Position numbers and translations under genes: made by a program
Part shown: piece after piece, positions 51,767 to 62,837 of the stretch
Layout of the letters: each line of letters begins with the position of its first letter
How positions within the stretch are numbered: the first letter of the stretch is position 1
Assembly: GCA_013398295.1 (NCBI GenBank)
Contig: VZSF01012080.1
Coordinates: 186,001 to 250,000 of the forward strand
From: Chionis minor
Taxonomy: Eukaryota > Chordata > Aves > Charadriiformes > Chionididae
Length of the DNA: 64,000 bases
Direction of reading: 5' to 3'
Notes under the pieces: model-generated
Seen by the model: only the letters and a program-made list of their open reading frames with translations
Told to the model about the DNA's origin: nothing
Databases searched by the model: none

Positions 51767-52760
51767 NNNNNNNNNNNNNNNNNNNNNNNNNNNNNNNNNN
51801 NNNNNNNNNNNNNNNNNNNNNNNNNNNNNNNNNNNNNNNNNNNNNNNNNNNNNNNNNNNNNNNNNNNNNNNNNNNNNNNNNNNNNNNNNNNNNNNNNNNN
51901 NNNNNNNNNNNNNNNNNNNNNNNNNNNNNNNNNNNNNNNNNNNNNNNNNNNNNNNNNNNNNNNNNNNNNNNNNNNNNNNNNNNNNNNNNNNNNNNNNNNN
52001 NNNNNNNNNNNNNNNNNNNNNNNNNNNNNNNNNNNNNNNNNNNNNNNNNNNNNNNNNNNNNNNNNNNNNNNNNNNNNNNNNNNNNNNNNNNNNNNNNNNN
52101 NNNNNNNNNNNNNNNNNNNNNNNNNNNNNNNNNNNNNNNNNNNNNNNNNNNNNNNNNNNNNNNNNNNNNNNNNNNNNNNNNNNNNNNNNNNNNNNNNNNN
52201 NNNNNNNNNNNNNNNNNNNNNNNNNNNNNNNNNNNNNNNNNNNNNNNNNNNNNNNNNNNNNNNNNNNNNNNNNNNNNNNNNNNNNNNNNNNNNNNNNNNN
52301 NNNNNNNNNNNNNNNNNNNNNNNNNNNNNNNNNNNNNNNNNNNNNNNNNNNNNNNNNNNNNNNNNNNNNNNNNNNNNNNNNNNNNNNNNNNNNNNNNNNN
52401 NNNNNNNNNNNNNNNNNNNNNNNNNNNNNNNNNNNNNNNNNNNNNNNNNNNNNNNNNNNNNNNNNNNNNNNNNNNNNNNNNNNNNNNNNNNNNNNNNNNN
52501 NNNNNNNNNNNNNNNNNNNNNNNNNNNNNNNNNNNNNNNNNNNNNNNNNNNNNNNNNNNNNNNNNNNNNNNNNNNNNNNNNNNNNNNNNNNNNNNNNNNN
52601 NNNNNNNNNNNNNNNNNNNNNNNNNNNNNNNNNNNNNNNNNNNNNNNNNNNNNNNNNNNNNNNNNNNNNNNNNNNNNNNNNNNNNNNNNNNNNNNNNNNN
52701 NNNNNNNNNNNNNNNNNNNNNNNNNNNNNNNNNNNNNNNNNNNNNNNNNNNNNNNNNNNN
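51767..52760. other. Assembly gap (run of n)
   Basis: 994 n between the two copies of the duplicated segment. The left contig ends in a poly(A)-poly(G) run, which is difficult to sequence. The right contig starts in G-rich LTR sequence. Translated frames across this gap are meaningless. Confidence 0.99.
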
Positions 52761-53580
52761 GGCGGGGGAAGGGGGGAACTACAGCAACTGTAGCCAGAGA
52801 GAGGAGTGAGAATGTATGAGAGAAAGAGCTCTGAAGACACCAAGGTCAGTGAAGGAGACGGAGGAGGTGCTCCAGGTGTTAGAGCAGAGATCCTCCTCCA
52901 GCCTATGGTGAAGACCATGGTGAGGCAGACCGTCCCCCTGCAGCCTATGGAGGCTCACAGAGGAGCAGGTATCTGCCTGCAGCCTGTGGAGGACCCCATA
53001 CCAGAGCAGGTGGATGGCTGAAGGAGGCTGTCAACCCATGGGAAACCCATGCTGGAGCAGGCTCCTGGCAGGACCTGTGAACCCATGGAGAGAGGAGCCC
53101 ACGCTGGAGCAGGTTTGCTGGCAGTACTTCTGACCCTGTGGGGGACCCACACTGAGCAGTCAGCTCCTGAAGGACTGCACACCATGGAAGGGATCCATGC
53201 TGGAGCAGTTTGTGAAGAACTGCAGCTCGTGGGAAGGACTCATGCTGGAGAAGTCCATGGAGGACTATCTCCCATGGGAGGGACCCCACCCTGGAGTGGG
53301 GGAAGAGTGTGAGGAGTCCTCCCCTTGAAGAGGAAGGAGCAGCAGAGGCAATGTGTGATGAACTGACCACAACTCCTATTCCCCAACCCCCTATGCCACT
53401 TCAGAGAGGAAGAGATAGAGAAAATCGGGAGTAAAGTTGAGCCCAGGAAGAAGGGAGGTGTAGGGGGAAAGTGTTTTAAGATTTGGTTGTATTTCTCATT
53501 ATCCTACTCCGATTTGATTGGTAATAAATTAAAATAATTTTCCCCAAGTCAAGTCTGGTTTTGTCCATGACAGTAAATGG
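52761..53580 (+). mobile_element. ERV LTR, 5' end in gap (copy B)
   Basis: Begins inside the LTR (GGAACTACAGCAACTGTAGC, then AGACACCAAGGTCAGTGAAG), which supplies about 98 bp missing from copy A at its single n. From 52859 it is identical to copy A, with AATAAA at 53523-53528, and ends at about 53580 like copy A. It is best read as the same LTR assembled a second time. Confidence 0.85.
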
Positions 53581-53914
53581 GAATTTTTTCACAGTGCAGA
53601 TGTACCTCCAGTTATTGCACTTCACAATGGTATCTGCATTAAAGATGGACTAACGACTGCAAATTATCACTGCTTTAGCTAAGTTTGAAACCAAAATATT
53701 TTCAAAGTGTCTTACTTTCTTTTAGCAACACTTCATATTTTATTGTAAGTCTGTCAAGAAAGATGTCCCTTTTGAAACAAAAAGGTGCTGTCATGAAGGT
53801 CACATAGGAGACATTTAACCCTGCTTCTCTGTATCACCTTGAAATTTAAGTAGATGGCTGGGAGAAGGGCAAGACATTTGCTGGTTTTTTTGCAGAAAAA
53901 AAAAAAGGGGGGGG
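52859..53914 (+). repeat. Right copy of the 1,056-bp identical duplication
   Basis: Matches 50711-51766 through both LTR and unique flank. Beyond 53915 it continues into new unique sequence (CATCATTGAGTAACC), which fixes it as the copy joined to the true right flank. Confidence 0.9.
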
Positions 53915-53915
53915 G

Positions 53916-55982
53916 CATCATTGAGTAACCATTGGCAATAAAGAAAAGAAACTAGCCTGTGAGATTGAGTGTATATCAGACAAAGACAGGCCCTTTTCCT
54001 CCCAAACGGACCAGGATATCAGTCAGAGGGGCTTAAAAGCCTTTTTTTCATAGGGTCCTACAAACTCAGAGTTTAGCAGAAGTACATACTCTTGCAATAA
54101 AATCCCAAGCACTTTTTTTTTCCCTCCCTGAAGCTTGCTAAGCTCTTTTTAGTGTCAAGACACTAACTGACTTTTTATGTCCTACCTCCAGGCAAAATAG
54201 TAAATTCAGGTTTTTCACTGTATTCTCCTCAATGAATTCAAAAGGACTATATTGCCTCTTACATGAGGATCAACTGCCTCACCCTAAGATAAACTGCATT
54301 TCAGCAAGATTAAACACCCCTTTCTTAGCAGTGCCATCTCCATCAGAAGAGACAGGAAGGGTAAACACAAGACACAATTGCCAGGCCAAGATTTTACCCA
54401 TGCGACATTCAAAGAAAGTAGATTTTAGCCTGGCAGTATTTTTATTCTTGTATCTAAAGCCCCTTTGCAAGAAAAAGTTATTTTTGACCATCCATTACTT
54501 ATGCATAACTAGGTTACAACACAAGATTTTCCAAATCAGAGTAAGAAGCATCATTCCTATTTCTCACTCACAAGTAGCTTCCAATGACTCTTTGGGAAGG
54601 CATCTTGTATTGTGACTGAAAGTCACCTAGGAAAAACTAACCTAAGACATGAAAAAACAATCAACAGAACCCCAGCAATTTCAGGGTTGGCCCATGCTCA
54701 CATAAGCTGGCTTTAGCTGGAGTTACTGGTTAGCACAGCAAAACATCTCATACAACCTTGAAAGACAGGGAGTATTATGGACTAGGAGGGTTGCACTGCT
54801 TCTGCTGTAATGAAAATATACAGTGATAAATACCAATTTCTCTTTACACTTACACTGGCTGCATTGACTGCTCCCTCATCTATTACATATTTATTTCTCT
54901 AGTTCTTCAGTCTCAAGGTTTGAATTCAGCTAGAACTAGCTGTTGAATGGGTTTGCCTCCATTCACAATTACTGTGCTAGGAAGCAACAACTCAAGAATG
55001 ACTACAGGCATATCTGTGGGAGAGTAGTGAGTGAACCTGGTTTTCAGGTAGTTGCTAGGGAAGACTTCCAACAAATGTTGCTCTCTGAATTATTTTAAAG
55101 GAAGAAAAAGCAAAATAAGCTTACCCCCAAGTTGTCTCAGCACAGTCTATAATATTCAGTGTATTGTGACCCCTGGGAAATGATGGATACCCATGGATTT
55201 CTGAACTTTTTTCACTTTTTTCCTCTGCTTTGACTATATTCTTTGCTCTGCTACTGAGAGATGGTTTTGGGGCAAGCACTATCCATGGTGCAAACACCAC
55301 ATTATCAGGCAATGAAAAAAATCAGAAATGCAGTACACACTATATGTATTATCCTGTTATCTACACTGGCAAAACTTGCATTAGTTTCAGTGGAAGTATT
55401 GCCCAAATGGAACTAGAGAATCAGAATCCAAGATTGTTTGGGAACAATTTCTTATTAGATATCACAGTTCAAAAACTGCAACAGACAATCCTCAATTGCT
55501 CATTTAACATACTAAACACCTGAATTATAAATACAAAAGCAATGAGCAGCACAGTAATTATATGAACAGAAGGCAGCATTTTACTTGTAGATAATCATAA
55601 CTCAATTATTATTTTTTCTAAAGGGTATTTCATGAGACTGAATCTTGATCATTTACTCCTGCCATGTGGCACTGGAGAGGACTTGCACATTTTGTTTCCT
55701 GCCTTGAACTTCTGCTCTCTTCCCCTTCCCTTCATATTGCTAGCCAGAGCTTGGATCCCAGCCCCATTGGCCAACCCACTGAACACACTCTGAATGTGAG
55801 CTTGACCATCTCGGAGGATATATGCAATAAAGTGCAAATCACAGACCTTTCTCCCTTTCTCCACAACATCTGAGATGGCTGCTCTCATGTCTGTGGCAAT
55901 GCTATGGAGAAAATCCAGTTGATGAAGGCAGCTACAGTTCTACAGGCAGACAAAAAAGGAACAAGGCAAAAAGCAGAACCAC
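53916..55982. other. Unique stretch, no gene recognised
   Basis: AT-rich to moderate. A 127-codon plus-strand frame (54232-54615) and an overlapping 70-codon minus frame have no family motif. From about 55650 the base composition is slightly richer in G and C and leads into the CR1 that follows. The true CR1 5' limit could lie somewhat upstream of 55983. Confidence 0.5.
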
Positions 55983-56840
55983 AGCCCTAGACTCCAGAAG
56001 AGCAGACTTTGGCGTGTTCTCACCTCTGCTTGGAAAAATCCCATGGGATACAACCCTGGATAAAAGAGGGGGTCCAGAGGAGATGGTCGATTTTCAAAAA
56101 CCTCCTCCAAACTCAGTAAATGGTCCATCTCAACAAACAGGAAGCCAATCAAAAGCAGTAGGATGCCTACATGGATAAATAAGGGGTTCTTGACAAAACT
56201 CAACCATAAAAATAAAGCATATAAGAGGTGTAAGCTGGAACATATGACTTGGAAGGAATATAAAGACACTGTTAAAGCTTGCAGGGATGAGGTTAGGAAA
56301 GCCAGTGTACCTCAGGGGCTGATATAGGGGACAGTACAATTTAATATCTTCCTTCATGACCTGGATGATGATCAAGTTTGTGGATGACACAAAACTGGAG
56401 GGAGCTGTTCATACACCAGATGGTTGTGCTGCCATTCAGAGGGACCATTCAGAATAACCCCCATCACCTGTATATGCTGGGGAGCAATAGTCTGGAAAGC
56501 AGCCTTGAAGAAGATGACGTCGGGGTCCTGGAAGACAACAAATTGAACGTGATCCAGCAATGTGTCCTAGCAGCAAGGTGGCCAGCATCCTGGGCTGCAT
56601 TAGGAGGAGTGTTGATAGCAAGCAAAGGGAGGTCATCATTCCCCTCTACTCAGCACTGGTGAGGTCATACCGAGAGTTCTGGGTCTGCTTCTAGACTTTC
56701 CAGTATAAAAAAGAGAAAAGAACATACTAGAGTGTGTCCAGCAAAGGGTGATAAAAATAATTAAGGGACTGGAACATCTGTCATGTGAGAGGCTGAAAGT
56801 GATGAGACTGTTCAGCCTGGAGAAGAGGAGCCTCAGGGGG
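55983..56840 (+). mobile_element. Older CR1 LINE with internal deletion of the RT core
   Basis: Plus-strand CR1 ORF2 with many frame breaks. In order: the linker after the endonuclease domain (LDSRRADFGVFSPLLGKIPW at about 55986-56045; MPTWINKGFLTKLNHKNKAY at about 56161-56222; WKEYKDTVKACRDEVRKAS to 56306), directly followed by VPQGL (56307-56321) and FNIFLHDLDD. Next comes the RT catalytic motif FVDDTKL (56377-56397), then ILGCIRRSV- and STLVRSY-like parts, and VQQRVIKIIKGLEHLSCERL-like sequence to about 56820. The stretch of RT that normally lies between RKA and PQG (roughly 200 residues) is absent. No 3' UTR or tail is present: the element runs into a GA-rich tract. It is a dead copy, older than the other CR1s here. 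Confidence 0.85.
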
Positions 56841-56875
56841 AGAGAGGGAGAGAAGGAGGAGGAAATAAGAAGTTG
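56834..56875 (+). repeat. GA-rich purine tract
   Basis: CAGGGGGAGAGAGGGAGAGA followed by AGGAGGAGGAAATAAGAAG, a low-complexity tract at the broken 3' side of the CR1. Confidence 0.8.
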
Positions 56876-57300
56876 ATAAGGCTGTTGCAGTGATGGTCTT
56901 CCCTGTTTTTCTTTTTTCCCCACTTCGGTAAAAAACACACCAAAAAACCAAGCAAACAAAAACCCCAAAAAACAACAAAGCCAGTAGTTTAATAACTTTA
57001 AGGTGATCCTAACTGGGAGAACAGAAGAAACCTTGTACTAATCTCTGTGAAGAAAAATAAGTAAATAAATAAAACCACAAGAGACATGCCTTTTGAAATT
57101 GTAAGGCAAACTGGAAGAAAAAAAAAAAAGAAAAATCAAACTTTAAAAATTTTTCGCAAACAAAAAATTTATTTGCTACAGTCTCCAGCATTTGTTCACA
57201 GAAAATCCCAGTGTGACACATATTGTCATAGCCAGAAGTGCACTTTCCCCTTAGACAAGATTACCTTGCTGTGCTCAGGGTCAGCTTGCCAGTAAAAGCT
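56876..57300. other. Unique stretch with A-rich patches
   Basis: No gene recognised. A-rich patches at 56935-56988 (ACACACCAAAAAACCAAGC-like) and 57116-57135. Confidence 0.55.
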
Positions 57301-57362
57301 GTTGTGAAGAGCCAGAAGAAACCTCAATAAGGGCTCCCCTCTCTTTTGCTTAGGAGCTGCTT

Positions 57363-57956
57363 TTAATTTTTTTTTCCCATGTCCCACCTGAAATACCTGT
57401 CAAAGATGAATAAGAAGGGGTTGGCCTGCAAAAGAAGGTGAGCCAGGAGCAGAGAGCCACCACACAGACAGTAGTGCAGTGACCTCACCAAAAAGGGCAC
57501 AGTCCCACTGTGGCCCTGAGCAAGGCCAATGCGCAAGTTAGCAAGTGCTAACATGCAGGGTCACAAATCATCCAGTAAGATCTCAGTGAGAAGACAAGGC
57601 AAAGATTGAACCAATAAGTCAAGCCCACAGATTAGGATCATGAAGGTATAAATCAGGTGCAGAGACAGCGCCAATGCAGGCACAGTATAGCTCACAAGGC
57701 AGGTGCCAAGCAAAAGGTGGTGGAAGAGGGCATCTGATGAGGCTTCTTCAAGCTCTTCGCAGTAGCTCTTCCCACTCAGCAAGCTGGCCTTGGAAGCAGC
57801 CAGCAAAACTCTTAGAAGGAGGGAATTACGCTCCAGGTCCTGACACGTAACGTAAGAATTCCCATTAAGATAAATGCTCTTCAGAGAAGGAAAGAACCCT
57901 CCTGGAAAACATATCATAACCTGATGAAGCCAAAGATGCAGCCAGCTGGACTGCAT
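57363..57956 (-). pseudogene. Hydrophobic reading frame with one internal stop, possible membrane-protein pseudogene
   Basis: On the minus strand one frame runs 198 codons from ATG at 57956 to TAA at 57365-57363 with a single TGA at 57563-57561. The other frames here have more stops. Region composition is richer in G and C than its surroundings. Residues about 79-123 form a long hydrophobic stretch (LLLGTCLVSYTVPALALSLH, IYTFMILICGLDLLVQSLP) and residues about 160-183 another (CLCGGSLLLAHLLLQANPF, then FIFDRYFRW). FDRYF after a hydrophobic helix recalls the DRY motif after helix 3 of rhodopsin-like receptors, but the rest does not match a receptor that I know. An alternative frame just upstream (SLASSGYDMFSRRVLSFSEE) is also protein-like, hinting at a frameshift near 57865. 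Downstream no continuation is clear. It may be a decayed gene fragment, an unrecognised repeat, or chance. Confidence 0.3.
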
Positions 57957-57965
57957 TCAGTGGAA

Positions 57966-60410
57966 CAACTTCTAAATCATAAAAGCATCAAATAAAAGTA
58001 AGTTCAGTTATTCTCTTTGTCTCCAAGGAAGAAACAAAAAGACTTGCATATTAAGCATTGCTCTTACTTTTCTGTCTTACCCCATTACTCTTCTGGGTTA
58101 ATTAGTACTCTTCTGCCTTCCACTGCACAAGAAGAAACATTTCTGTTTCTGATTACATCAAAATTTAAAACCACCATAACTGATTAGGGTTTAGACCCTA
58201 GAGAGACCTTTAGGCACCTTAGCAGCTCTACTAAACTTCCATCATCTTTCTTGATGGGCAAATGTCAATCTTCTGCTAGATATTCCTGATTATGTAAAAA
58301 TAGGTCTTTTTTACAATAAACAGACATGATTAATTAAAATTCAAATGGAATCTATTAAGCAAAATCCTGTGAAACTTATTTTCACTACTATTAATTGTAC
58401 TTCAGATTCAATGACAGAAGTCACTGGGTGTGGCTCAGAAATATGTGCAACATCACATTTGTAAGTTTCTCACTACTAAATACTTTTTAAATGCTTAGTT
58501 ACTACTATATTGAAATATATGATCACCTGACCTACTTGGTAGGTAAATTCTACTCCATTTGGCAAGTTGTTCTGTTTAAAACAAGACTGGTTTGTTACCT
58601 TTTTTTTTATAATTAAATTTCCAAGGAAAACTTCAACAAACTAGCAAACTAGCTGAAATCAGAAAGATACTGAAAGTCAGCACAAGAAATGAAAAAGTGA
58701 ATACCTGCAATGGAGGATGGCTACCAATTTCTCCAGTGTCATTTAGCTACAGTCTTCTTTGCTACATAACACATATCATTTACTGCTGTAGGAAAGACAC
58801 TGGGCCACTGTGCAGGTTATCTTTCACTTCAATTTAAAGGTGTCATTTACATTTTAAGCCCTATTTTCAACAGTAGTGTAACTCTGCCATCCATTAGCAA
58901 GAGATTCAGGGTAATGTTTTCCTGGGCTTGTTCTGTACAAGCTAGAGAAATAAACTCAAAATTTATTTTAAAGGATCAGATCGATTTATAGTTTGTATTT
59001 ATGTGTTTGATTTTTTTTTACAGGCATACACCAGGAAAAACATATATGCAAATTGATGTTATAATATAGAGCTCAATTCTGAGTATTAGCTGTGTTTTAT
59101 CAGCTTCTCTGAATTTTGTGCCTGGAGCATTTGGATATTTTCTATTGTTTTCATTGTTCAGTAGAAAAATATTTGCATATTGTGAGTCTAAATATTGGAT
59201 GACAGGAATCTCACAGGCTAAAGATAATTCTTTGATAGGCATGTTTGCCAGAATTTGAAACTCCAATAAAAAAACTCACAGGATGTGTGTTTTTTAAATA
59301 CAAATAAGTCAGATTCTCCAGGCCTAATTTAATGGCAAGTTGCAGTAAATATTTCACAGAAGCATATTTGTACTACAACACTAATTATATTTTGTTCTTC
59401 ATTGCACAGTAAGCATATTTTCAGTTAAAAAATGTATTTATACTGGAAGTTCGTGTGTTGTAATTTAACATTGTACAGTACGTAGTGTCTAGACTCCTAC
59501 ATGTTACTGCAGTACCAATAATAATAACAAAAAATAAAGCAACATTTTCCTCCGCATACATTTTCTTCTGAAATTTAAGCTTTACACATGTCCCAGAAGA
59601 AACAATGACATCAATTTAAAACCAGTACAAATTGTAAACTGATAGCCACCTAATCTACAAATTCATTATTGTTAAAAATCTATTGTGGAAAGGTATGAAA
59701 ATGGATATAGTACGCTACTCACAACAAACTCATAGTTCTTACCAAGTACCAAATAATGTGAATTCACCCAAAATACACAAACCTTCGCAGACAACAAAAC
59801 CCATCACTATAAAGAGGGGTTGAGAGTGTGCAGGTGAACAGCACCAACCTCATGACACGATGGAGGACATAGTCCACCAGTGACCGCTACTGCAGGAAAA
59901 GTAAGTTTCTTAATTCCCTGCAAAATGAGGACTTGTACTACTGCATTCCTCCTTCCAATGTTTTTACCAGTTTGGAACTTCTAAGCCATGCAAGGCATTA
60001 TTACTTAGCGTAACTCCACCAATGAAGCCTCCACCATTTGATCCTTAATGAAAACAAACTTCTTTTCAGAAGTATACGTTTTCCTGAGGCAGCTGCACTA
60101 CAGTTTATCTTAGAAAAAGATCTTTCACTACGTGTCTCTTGCACTTGGGAGCTGAAATTGAAGACAATGGCAACATACCTGATTTACCTCTATTTGCAAG
60201 ACTTCAGCACCAAGAACAATAAAACTATGGGACTACGGGCTGTGAGAAAATGTCTACAACCTGCAGACCCATCACACAGCATTGCTATTGCTAGTGATAG
60301 GCCTCAGACTTTGTATCAAATTTGCTGTTCCTCATCACTGAGGTTTGTCAGGCTTACTATCTCTGAACCTGAGCTTTGTTTTAGCTTGTTTAACTATAGC
60401 AGCAAATTTT
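57966..60410. other. Unique AT-rich stretch, no gene recognised
   Basis: No named repeat. The 128-codon plus-strand frame 60038-60424 has no family motif and runs into an AT-rich palindromic tract. Confidence 0.5.
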
Positions 60411-60500
60411 TTTATAGTATATAAATATATATGTAGTATAGTATTTGTATACTATCTATACTATATAAATTTATGCTCTTTAAGTAATATATATATAGGC
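60411..60500. repeat. AT-rich palindromic tract
   Basis: TATA/AGTATA-rich sequence with inverted repeats, for example AGTATAGTA against TATACTATC around 60440, and a TATATATATA run at 60488-60496. It could form a hairpin or cruciform. No element type assigned. Confidence 0.7.
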
Positions 60501-62801
60501 ATAGTGCAACCTTAGCTTTATAAGCGCAGTAGCAACAAATAGTTCTTTTTAGGTATTTACAACGACATCATAATGATGTAAGATAGCCTGGTGTGACAAC
60601 AGAACCCTCAAGAAGTGGAGATGTAGGAGGCTGTAAAGTACAAGCATGGGATGACAAGAGATGGGGCAAAGACTGGTATGGGGGCAGAGTGTTTTCTTTT
60701 TGTCCTTAACAACATTATGAACTTAAAAAAAAAAAAAACAACAAACAAACAAACCAAAACCAGCTGGCATGCTGAGATCTGTAGTCAGTAGCTGAAGGTC
60801 ATACTGCTAGAGTAAGCACACCTGAATGAGATATACATGTTACTGAAGTCACTTTCAGACTTCACTACTGTCATTGTTTTACGGAACAGAAACTGTGTGC
60901 AATGAGAATTGGGTGCCTGTGCAAATATTTAATTTGTGAAGCTAGAGGCCCTATAGCAACTGTGAATTTTCATGAAGATCCTATTCTTTTTTAATACAGT
61001 CATTATTTTTTATGTGCTTTATTGAAAAACTCAGAGAATTTTAATTGTACTGTACTGGGACTCAGGAAATTTGCATAAATTAATTCAATAATTGCCTGCA
61101 TTTTTAAACGTCTAAAAATGTTTTGGTCTAGGCTCTTTGAAACAAGGCTTATGCAAAATTCAGGAATTATAACAAACATTTCAAAAAGGTAGCTTGGATA
61201 TGGGCATGGTATTTTGGGGAAGAAAAAATGCTTAGCTGTATGGATGCAAGCTTTTCCATTTCCCCTAGCCTTGAGGCTGGTACCGCCCATTTCATGCACT
61301 AACATCAGTGTGGCCCTTTGAAGTTTCTGAAGCCTGTGAAAAAGACTGATTCCTGTTGTGTTAAAGACATCATAGATAGATAAGAATTTAAAGCAGATCT
61401 GGTAAATTCCCAGACAAATATTTCTAAATTTTTAATGGATGATCCTAATATTTGCATGGAGAACCAGAAAATAAATACAGCCTTAGAAATGTCACAAGTT
61501 AAAATTTGTTCGTAGCTGTATATTTCTCCTCACCAATAGTGTGCTACCACCTTTTTGAAAGAATTATTTGTCTGACCTAGAAGCATCATAATACAATAAA
61601 TATTAAGAGTGTTGATAATAAATAATTTCAATTATATTAGTTTGCATTTTTATAGCAATGTTCATCCTGAAGCTCACTAAAGCATTCAGATAGAAAATAA
61701 GGTATACCATGTTTTATGGACATGTATTCCATTGTATCGGGTTTGTATACATAACTTTCATAGCTAAAGTCAAAGTCTTTAATAAATGGAGATCTATCTT
61801 CTCTTATTCTCCAGCATGTTTACAGAAACTGAATTGAGTACCTACAAAACTTAAATACTACTTCTACAGCTTGAAATAAAAAGAAAGCTTTCAAGCAGAA
61901 TTGTAACATATATACCTACTCTATGAGAAAAAACGAGAAACACTATGTAGAACACAAGAAACTTCATATTGATATCTTATTTATCTCTTATATCCTGTAT
62001 CTTGGCTTCTTTCCTAAGTTTGCCTCTCAGGATCTGAAAGAAAATTTTTCTAAGGAAAAATGAAATAAAATTGACAAAATCTAGCTTCAGTATCATTGTA
62101 TTTGCATTCAAGCATTTAAAACAAATTTTAAAGACAGGTTTGTACCCCATCTGCAGAAAAAGACTTTTCCTAAGTATCAGTAAAAGTATAAATAATGTTT
62201 TAGGTTTATAGATTGCATACCTGAGTGTACAGTACTCAATTTTAAGCGTGTGAATAGCCCAAGTATTTTAAGAATCTGTTAAGACATGGTGGGACTTGAG
62301 TTGAAACCTGAATGATACCTGTATCAGAAAAATATCACTCATCAGCTGTGCAATTAACAGAATTAGTGTTTAGGTTTAGTGCAGAAAGCCCATTTAATTC
62401 ATTCTTTCCAGAGAAAGCTGTAAAATGTACAACCTTGATTTCTATTTTTATTTTTGTCATGAGGGAATCTATCAAAGGCACCTCTATGAATAGGCAACAT
62501 CTGCTATTCCATCATTAGATGTTCACAAGATTTAGTCATACAGAGTTGCAGATTCTGGCTTTCCTTTGATTGCCCAGTTACAGAAGAATTACCTTGATTA
62601 TTGTTGGAATCACAGGGTACGAAAGACATATATTTCCTATTTTCTAATTGAATCTGAAATAGTGAAAAACAGTTTCTCATAGAGAAGTACACTTAATAGT
62701 ATGTAAAAACACAGCACTCACAAACAGAAGTGTTCTATGACATAATTATATCTCCCGAAATTAAGCAAAATAAAGTGAAAAGTAGATGGATGTCCAGGCC
62801 T
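60501..62801. other. Unique AT-rich stretch, one A-rich tract
   Basis: An A/CAAA-rich low-complexity tract lies at 60726-60760. The 100-codon minus frame 61305-61003 and other short frames lack family motifs. Confidence 0.5.
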
Positions 62802-62837
62802 TCTTACTAAGGTAAGTAGTAATCTTACTAAGGTAAG
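62802..62837 (+). repeat. 15-bp direct repeat containing donor-like GGTAAG
   Basis: TCTTACTAAGGTAAG occurs at 62802-62816 and again at 62823-62837, a period of 21 bp. Each copy carries AAG|GTAAG, close to a splice donor consensus. Confidence 0.85.

Noticed and set aside
51698..52918. Frames of 367 and 406 codons
   Set aside because: Nearly all of their length is the n gap, so they are not sequence evidence.
55940..56269. 109-codon hydrophobic minus-strand frame
   Set aside because: It is antisense to CR1 ORF2 linker sequence that reads clearly on the plus strand.
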